Assembly (NCBI GenBank): GCA_027257055.1 | Contig: JAPVLO010000122.1 | Location: 2,604,001 to 2,668,000 of the forward strand | From: Cephalopachus bancanus | Lineage: Eukaryota; Chordata; Mammalia; Primates; Tarsiidae | DNA: 64,000 nucleotides | Direction: 5' to 3' | Part shown: piece after piece, positions 58,561 through 64,000 of the stretch | How positions within the stretch are numbered: position 1 is the first letter of the stretch | Layout: each line of letters begins with the position of its first letter | Notes under the pieces: model-generated | Told to the model about the DNA's origin: nothing | What the model saw: only the letters and a program-made list of their open reading frames with translations | The model's database searches: none | Program-made: the position numbers and the translations under genes

Positions 58561-59394
58561 TGCCCCGGGCGCTCCGGCGCAGGCCTCTTAATCATCTTGT
58601 CTGCTGCAGATCCTCGACACCAGCCAATTTACTGCCCCGTCTCTCCCCGCTGGTTTCGGGAGGGGGGGAGGGGAATGCGCGCAGAGGAGGGGAGGGCGCC
58701 GTCCGCCTCAGGAGGAAAGCTGGCACCAGCTACTGGCGCTCAAAAAGCCCCGAAGAATTCGGAGCTGGGGGGCGGGGGGTGGACAGGGATGGGGGTCTGC
58801 CAGGCAGCGGTTGCTGAGGGAAACCCAGGACCTCGGGTCAACGGGCTTCAGATCGGGCCTCCATAGCCTGGGAGAACAATGCAAAAATTCAACAGGATCT
58901 GGATTGCGTAGCCTCATTGCCTTTTCCCAGAGGCCCGATTCTGTGAGCCACACTCTGTTGTAAGTCAGACTCAGAGCAGGCCCTGAAACAATCTGCCTGG
59001 AAACGTCAGGGTTCCCTCAGGATGATGCCACAGAGCCCAGAAAGTCCCCTCCGCCCCGTGTCTGTTTTTGGCAGCTGAGTGAGTTGAAGAAGACACACAG
59101 CATGATGGCCTGCATAGCCCTTCCAGAGGAGACAGGAGCCTGGACCTGGCATGTAGGGCTCCTTGGCCTGTGTCCAGTCTCCTATTCAGTGGAGGAGGGG
59201 CCCTTCAGAGGGCATGGCTGCGATTCAGGCTCCGTGCAGGAAGAAGCTGGAGCTTGCGGTCCCAGGATGCTGCTCTTCCGCATAAGGTGAGGTGGGAAAG
59301 AGCTCCGGTATTTCTGAGTTTCATAATCACAGGCAAAAGGAAAGCTTCTCTGTTTGGGGGCTCTGTGACAAAACAGTAATGCTACATGCAAAAT

Positions 59395-59600
59395 AGATAA
59401 AATGCATCGCGCACTTACCTGTGCCAGACACTGTGTTGCATCACTGCCTCATTAAATGCTCACAGCTCTGAGCCAAAGCTGTTATTATTTCTCCTATCTT
59501 ATGGATCTGCAAATTGTAACACAGAGAGGTTAAATGGGTTGCCCAAGGTCACACCGTCAGAGATTGAGGCCAGGAAGCTTCCATCTGCCGGCTCCAGTGC
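59395..59600 (-). mobile_element. MIR SINE fragment
   Basis: GTGCCAGACACTGTGTTGCA, then ACACAGAGAGGTTAAATGGG and CCCAAGGTCACACCGTCAG, antisense MIR. It is the only interspersed repeat I recognise in the DLX1-DLX2 region. Confidence 0.7.
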
Positions 59601-59802
59601 CTTCAGGAAAAGGGACTTTTAGTTCAGCCTGCATTAACCACCAACCCCTGCCCTTTGCAGGGAATGCCAGAAAATGGAGTCACTTCCAAAGCTGGAAGCT
59701 GGCTGTGTCCGGCCCAAGGTAGAAAGCAGGGCTGAATGATGCGTGAACCTTTCCCCTCCAACAGTGTGAGGATGCCACTCTCATAGAGGTGCGCCTCAGT
59801 CT

Positions 59803-60063
59803 CTGTGCGTGTGTACATGAGGGTGCATATGTGAACGTGTATATCAGTGAGTGAGGGTGTGAATGTGTGTGCATGAGTTAGTGTCAGTATTGTGTATGTG
59901 TGAGTGTGTGACAGTGAGGGTGTTCGAGTGCCATTGTGTGTGTACCTATGTGAGAATATCTGAGAGCATGAGTGTGAGTGTGAACCGGTGTGTGGGTGAG
60001 AGTGTGCGCTAGTGTAGACGGGCCCGTGCAAGTGTTCGTCACTGAGTGATTGTATGTGTGCTA
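59803..60063. repeat. Degenerate GTGTGA/GTGTGT simple repeat
   Basis: Some 260 bp of GT-rich sequence (GTGTGAGTGTGTGACAGTGA and similar) with no pure run, so it is an old expanded microsatellite near the DLX2 3' flank. Confidence 0.8.
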
Positions 60064-60569
60064 GCGCGGTCCTGTGCCTTAGGGGTGGCCCTGCATTCCA
60101 GAGCAGCCAACCGTGTCTCCCGAAGGTGACTCACAGAGTCCTGGGTTCAGCCAGCCATCGTTGGGGGCACACGGAGGGCAGGGTCCACTGCAGGGGTCTT
60201 GCCCCCAGGCAGAGGCAGAGCTGAGGCCTGGGACAGCAGGTCCCCCGCGGCGGCTCGTATGCACAGCGCGGCCGGCTTGGCGGGCGCGGGGGCGGTGGCG
60301 CCGGCGCCGGAGGGCCGGGGCAGGCGGAGGCCAGAGCGGCTCTGCGCTGAGTCACCGCGCTGCCCGCTGGCGAACCCGCGCGGGGACTCGGGCGGGGGCG
60401 GCGCGTGAACCTCGGCGGCGGCCTCGCCGAGCGCGGCTGTCCTCGCTTTGCCGCACCTCGGGGCGTCGCAGCCTCTGCGAGATGTAAATGTCGCTCTCGG
60501 TGACCAGCTTCCCGGCCTGGGAGCTCTGAGCACGTGACCGAGCGAACCCTGGCACCAAGGAAAAAGCGC

Positions 60570-61732
60570 ACACATCCGATGAAAACAATAATTTATTTAA
60601 ATAATCTCTTCATATTGTAAAATCAACATTAAGAGCATGTTGTTTTCATAATAAATAACCCCAAAATACCTTTCATTTCAACAACAAAGACTTTAGGATA
60701 AAATAAAACAAATCCAAATCAGTAGCTTAATTTAACTGACAAATTTTTTTCAAAGGAAAAAAATAAAGCGGAGGGATCGCTGAGGTCAATGCTGAACCGC
60801 AGTTTTCACAACTGGGGGGTTTACAAAAAAGTCTGAAAAGATGGGTGTTTTTATACAAATAAATCAGTGGGAGAATCCGCACAGACACCTTTATTTACAA
60901 ACTCTGTGTCCAAGTCCAGGCTAATAATCCTGAATAGGTTTTAAAAAAGATAATTTAAACACATTTTTTTTGCAGTGTTCACATATTAAAAAACCATTTT
61001 TCCCAACATCAAAATGAGGTCATCCGCAAAGGCACCTAAACTTTTAAAAAAATAAAAATAAAAAAACTCCACTGGTGACGGACGGGGGGAGACCTAAGGG
61101 GAGGCGCCCCTGCGGGAGCGCGCGGGCGGGGGAGGGGGCTCCGCGGGTTGAGAACAGCAGGGCGCAAAAACGCGGCGGGGCCGCCTGGGTCAAGGGGGGG
61201 CGTGGGGGAGGGCGGGCAGGCGGGACCCCGGAGGTCAATAACCGAAGCGGACTAGCGCGGAGCCCGGGGGCGGGCGAGGAGAAAGGAGCCTCTGAGCGCC
61301 GGGGAAGCCTCGCGGGCGGGGCCGCGTCCCGCTCTGGACCCGGCTCTCCGCCCGGGCGAGGACGGCGCCGGACGGACTCGCCCGGCGGGGAGGGGCGGGG
61401 AGGCAAGTCCGAGGCGGGGCTCGAAACGGCCCGGAGCTGGGGCTCGGGTCGGAAATGCGGGCGTGGGGGGAGACCCTCGCCGTGCCGCGGTCCGGCTTTC
61501 CCGCGGGAGCCCGCGTGGCGAGGAGTCGCCTCCCGTCGCCGGCCGCGCGGTGGGCGCGGGAGGGAGCAGGGCCTAGGGCGGGCCATCCCTTGTCGCAACC
61601 TCCAGGAGAGGTGGGGGCGGCAGCGGGCCAGTGGAAGGGACCCCCGGCTGGGGGCGAACACTGAGGATCGCCGGTCTCTGCTCTCTCAGTCTCTGGCGCG
61701 TCCTCCCTGGGATTAGAAAATCGTCCCCGCGC
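60570..61732 (-). other. DLX2: DLX2 3' untranslated region
   Basis: Downstream of the stop on the minus strand, about 650 bp of GC-rich sequence is followed by about 480 bp of AT-rich sequence. The minus-strand AATAAA (complement of 60592-60597) sits at the far edge of the AT-rich part, and the sequence returns to GC-rich beyond it. The transcript therefore probably ends near 60570. Confidence 0.65.
60592..60597 (-). terminator. DLX2: DLX2 poly(A) signal AATAAA
   Basis: Canonical hexamer on the minus strand inside TTAAATAAATTATTG, at the boundary between the AT-rich UTR and GC-rich flank. Other AATAAA matches occur upstream in the UTR, so shorter isoforms are possible. Confidence 0.6.
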
Positions 61733-63666
<1,934 letters not shown>

Positions 63667-64000
63667 CCTGGTCCAGGACGGGAAAGAGCAGGGGTGGCGG
63701 GCGCGCGGGGGAAGCGAGGCGCCTCCTCCGTCTCTCCCGGTCCCCTCCAGCAGCCAATGTAATTACGGGGGAGGGGGTGGGGGAGAAAAACAAAAAGGAG
63801 GCACCCGTCGAGGCGCCTCCTCCTCGGGGGAGGCGGTCACCGCGCGCTGCTCGGGACAGCTGCCGCCGGCCGCATCCTCTCTCGGCCTCTCGGCCCGCGC
63901 GGCTCCTCGCCCGGCGCGGGCTCCGGCGGGGGCGGGCGGGGCAGGGGCAGGGGCGGCGGGGCCGGGTCGGGCTCCGGGAGGCGGGAGCGGGTGAGCGGCC
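63667..64000 (-). promoter_or_regulatory. DLX2: DLX2 5' UTR and proximal CpG-island promoter (partial)
   Basis: Very GC- and CpG-rich sequence directly upstream of the DLX2 start, with many GGGGCGG/GGCGGGG Sp-type boxes near 63925-63960. No TATA box is visible. The window stops here, so the start site cannot be placed. Confidence 0.55.

Larger units (their letters stand above)
58561..60230. other. Interval between orphan CpG island and DLX2 3' flank
   Basis: Mixed sequence with no gene recognised. It contains a MIR fragment (about 59395-59600) and a degenerate GT-rich simple repeat (59803-60063). Confidence 0.65.

Overview
The window is nuclear genomic DNA from a primate. Split genes with GT/AG introns, 7SL-derived dimeric Alu SINEs, MIR and L1 relics, a solo retroviral LTR and large CpG islands all show this. 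The order METAP1D, DLX1, DLX2 matches the human 2q31.1 DLX1/DLX2 locus. Most Alus here are neither the anthropoid AluS/AluY type nor the lemur or galago forms I know. They read GCCGGGCTCGGTGGCTCAGC and carry a GCGGGTTCGAGACCCGC box, so by exclusion I suspect a tarsier. That species call is inference.

Positions 1-41608 hold the 3' part of METAP1D (mitochondrial methionine aminopeptidase type 1D, + strand): about 23 kb of intron 1, then exons 2-10. Exon 1 lies to the left of the window. The nine exons join in frame into 321 residues, and every metal ligand and active-site histidine is present. The introns hold about 20 Alus, a solo LTR, old MIR, L1 and hAT copies, and several microsatellites. 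Intron 6 has a 7 kb Alu-free stretch that may contain DLX regulatory DNA.

Positions 41609-46889 are the METAP1D-DLX1 interval. They contain CpG islands, AT-rich homeodomain-site blocks (about 44.9-45.4 kb) and the DLX1 promoter with two CCAAT boxes. DLX1 (+ strand, 46890-49424, 3 coding exons, 255 aa) is intact. DLX2 (- strand, 63666-61733, 3 coding exons) faces it, so the two homeobox genes converge on a 12 kb interval. That interval has two AT-rich blocks (about 52.4-53.35 kb and 54.8-55.4 kb), matching the known paired intergenic Dlx enhancers I12a/I12b, and a 3 kb orphan CpG island (55.5-58.5 kb).

DLX1 and DLX2 are Distal-less homeodomain transcription factors that act together in forebrain GABAergic neurons and branchial arches and share enhancers. 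METAP1D is a housekeeping neighbour, and its introns and 3' flank appear to host part of the DLX regulatory landscape. The last Alu ends at 38410, and the remaining 25.6 kb has none. The main sequence oddity is a one-base deletion near the 3' end of DLX2 exon 3, which replaces the conserved last eight residues with Arg-stop.
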